Source: Thermotogae bacterium
Lineage (GTDB): Bacteria; Thermotogota; Thermotogae; B3-G13
NCBI GenBank assembly: GCA_015486095.1
Contig: WFSK01000274.1
Coordinates: forward strand, 1 to 6,752
Direction of reading: 5' to 3'
Length of the DNA stretch: 6,752 nucleotides
Below, piece by piece: positions 5,730-6,752 of the stretch (its first letter is position 1; each line of letters opens with the position of its first letter). The translations under genes were made by a program, and so were the position numbers. The notes beneath the pieces were generated by a model that was not told where the DNA came from, ran no database searches, and saw only the letters and a list, made by a program, of their open reading frames with translations.

Positions 5730-6752
5730 GTGAAACATGAACTGAAGTTCAGGCATTTTCGTATAGATTTTGATCGACATCATCGCCTCCATGAGCCTCC
5801 TTTCTATAAACGAGGCATAAGAGTAATATTGGCCATATCCTTATATCTGATTTCCCTTCACATGTATGGAGTAGAAAGCTATGTCTTCAGGATAAACAAC
5901 GCAATTTACAAGACTGTGAACGAGATAAAAGTAAGAGATAATACATGTCTACTCTCGATAGGTGATACGTGCAACATATTGAGGATCTATGCCGATGTTA
6001 TTCACAAAGAAGGGATATCCATAGAGGTTTATAAAGATGCTGCACACTATTATCTCAGGTTCGGTAGCGAGGTGATGAATTTTCCTACGACTGGAAAGAA
6101 AATTGGAGAATACGAATTCTATATCCCGGTTGAAGAGGTATTCAATGTTCTAAATATACCTGCCTGGATAACACCCGAATGTGGTTACGTGACATCGAGT
6201 ATCCTGTATTCCATATCTTTTGAACGCGGCAAGGATATGATCGTGTTATCTGTATCGGATCCACAGATCTGGAGGTGGAAGAAAACGGGGGATTATACTG
6301 TCTCTTTTATCCCAAGGATGCAAACCTTTATCTCCGAAACCATATCGATGCCCGTATCTGAGGCGTTTGATATCTCCATAAGGCATGACGGTCCGATGTT
6401 GAAGAGTATAGATGTAGAATTAACTGGTAGATTGAGATTCGCTAAGATATTGACGGGTAATGAAGTGATAATTGCGGAGTTGGAAAGGAGTGCTGTAGAG
6501 GAATACAATTCTCTACCGATCACTATTGCCTCCGTATCCGAGGATGAAGAGACAAAATCGATAGAGGAGAAGCTATGTAGACTTCTGGATGGTAGGATAT
6601 TAAAAAATGGAGTGCAATTGAAGGTATATCTTTTATCATCTCGAACAAAAGAACATACGGACCATGGTATACACATAATACTCGCACACGACAGGTCGTC
6701 TTTGAGGAGGTGGCAAGGAGTACGGATATTCTATTATCCATATTCTGATATA
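5730..6752 (+). CDS. Unrecognised exported or membrane-anchored protein, 3' end outside window; possible stalk domain plus degenerate amidase-like region
   Basis: I translated this frame by hand: it is open from a stop at 5682-5684 to the last base, giving 341 codons from GTG 5730. Codon use matches the neighbours (ATA, AGA/AGG). Residues 1-31 are basic and His-rich, ending KRGIR; residues 32-47 (VILAISLYLISLHMYG) form one hydrophobic segment, so the rest is probably extracytoplasmic. GTG 5730 is preferred because later starts (TTG 5829, ATG 5862) lose the positive charges or the hydrophobic segment, but the ribosome site is poorly spaced. Residues about 70-150 (LRFGSEVMNFP, then YEFYIPVEEVFNVLNIPAW) resemble the stalk or copper-amine-oxidase-N-like repeats of wall proteins. 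A beta-rich stretch follows (155-255). The visible end (GIHIILAHDR, then GVRIFYYPYSD) loosely recalls the SIHAN...GVEVYY strand of Amidase_3 enzymes, but no DPGHGG-type zinc motif is present. Function is unassigned; 19 bases separate it from the GH20 gene. Confidence 0.75.
   Translation, partial: MKHELKFRHFRIDFDRHHRLHEPPFYKRGIRVILAISLYLISLHMYGVESYVFRINNAIYKTVNEIKVRDNTCLLSIGDTCNILRIYADVIHKEGISIEVYKDAAHYYLRFGSEVMNFPTTGKKIGEYEFYIPVEEVFNVLNIPAWITPECGYVTSSILYSISFERGKDMIVLSVSDPQIWRWKKTGDYTVSFIPRMQTFISETISMPVSEAFDISIRHDGPMLKSIDVELTGRLRFAKILTGNEVIIAELERSAVEEYNSLPITIASVSEDEETKSIEEKLCRLLDGRILKNGVQLKVYLLSSRTKEHTDHGIHIILAHDRSSLRRWQGVRIFYYPYSDI

Noticed and set aside
5685..5730. Frameshift joining the GH20 gene to the downstream frame
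   Set aside because: The GH20 protein has a complete barrel and helical tail before its TGA, and the downstream frame begins with its own export segment, so two genes are more likely than one broken gene.
6293..6741. Two - strand open frames (127 and 72 codons) near the right edge
   Set aside because: Both are antisense to the continuous + strand frame from 5730, which has native-looking codon use and an export segment. They appear as shadows.

Overview
The window suggests a bacterium, probably thermophilic and possibly deep-branching. Arginine is mostly AGA/AGG, ATA isoleucine codons are common, the proteins are rich in Lys/Glu, and base composition is moderate. A Thermotogota-like lineage is a guess from this style, not a demonstrated assignment. 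No rRNA, tRNA, CRISPR array, insertion sequence, phage gene or integration scar was seen, so this reads as ordinary chromosome.

Layout. (1) 1-707, + strand: the 3' end of fabD (malonyl-CoA:ACP transacylase), then acpP (acyl carrier protein), closed by a strong intrinsic terminator at 672-707. Together they are the end of a fatty-acid-synthesis operon: FabD loads malonate onto the phosphopantetheine arm of this ACP. (2) 757-2442, - strand, convergent with acpP: a full-length ABC exporter half-transporter (membrane domain plus ATPase) with substitutions in three ATPase motifs. (3) 2443-2753: a 311-base intergenic region between divergent genes, with candidate extended -10 promoters pointing both ways. 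(4) 2754-6752, + strand: hisS (histidyl-tRNA synthetase), a cytosolic GH20 beta-N-acetylhexosaminidase resembling the GH20C/HexD subgroup, and a gene running off the right edge. The three are closely spaced with no visible terminator between them, so they are probably co-transcribed.

The last gene (from about 5730) is open to the final base and therefore has no stop codon in the window. Its product has a basic N-terminus, one hydrophobic signal or anchor segment, and an extracytoplasmic region that I read as a stalk-like domain resembling the copper-amine-oxidase-N-like repeats of cell-wall proteins. The visible end loosely resembles a degraded N-acetylmuramoyl-L-alanine amidase fold. If correct, the hisS operon carries both a hexosaminidase and an envelope protein, which hints at amino-sugar or peptidoglycan metabolism; this is inference.

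No clearly new multi-gene system is visible. The best leads are the unassigned secreted protein at the right edge and the unusual ATPase motifs of the exporter.
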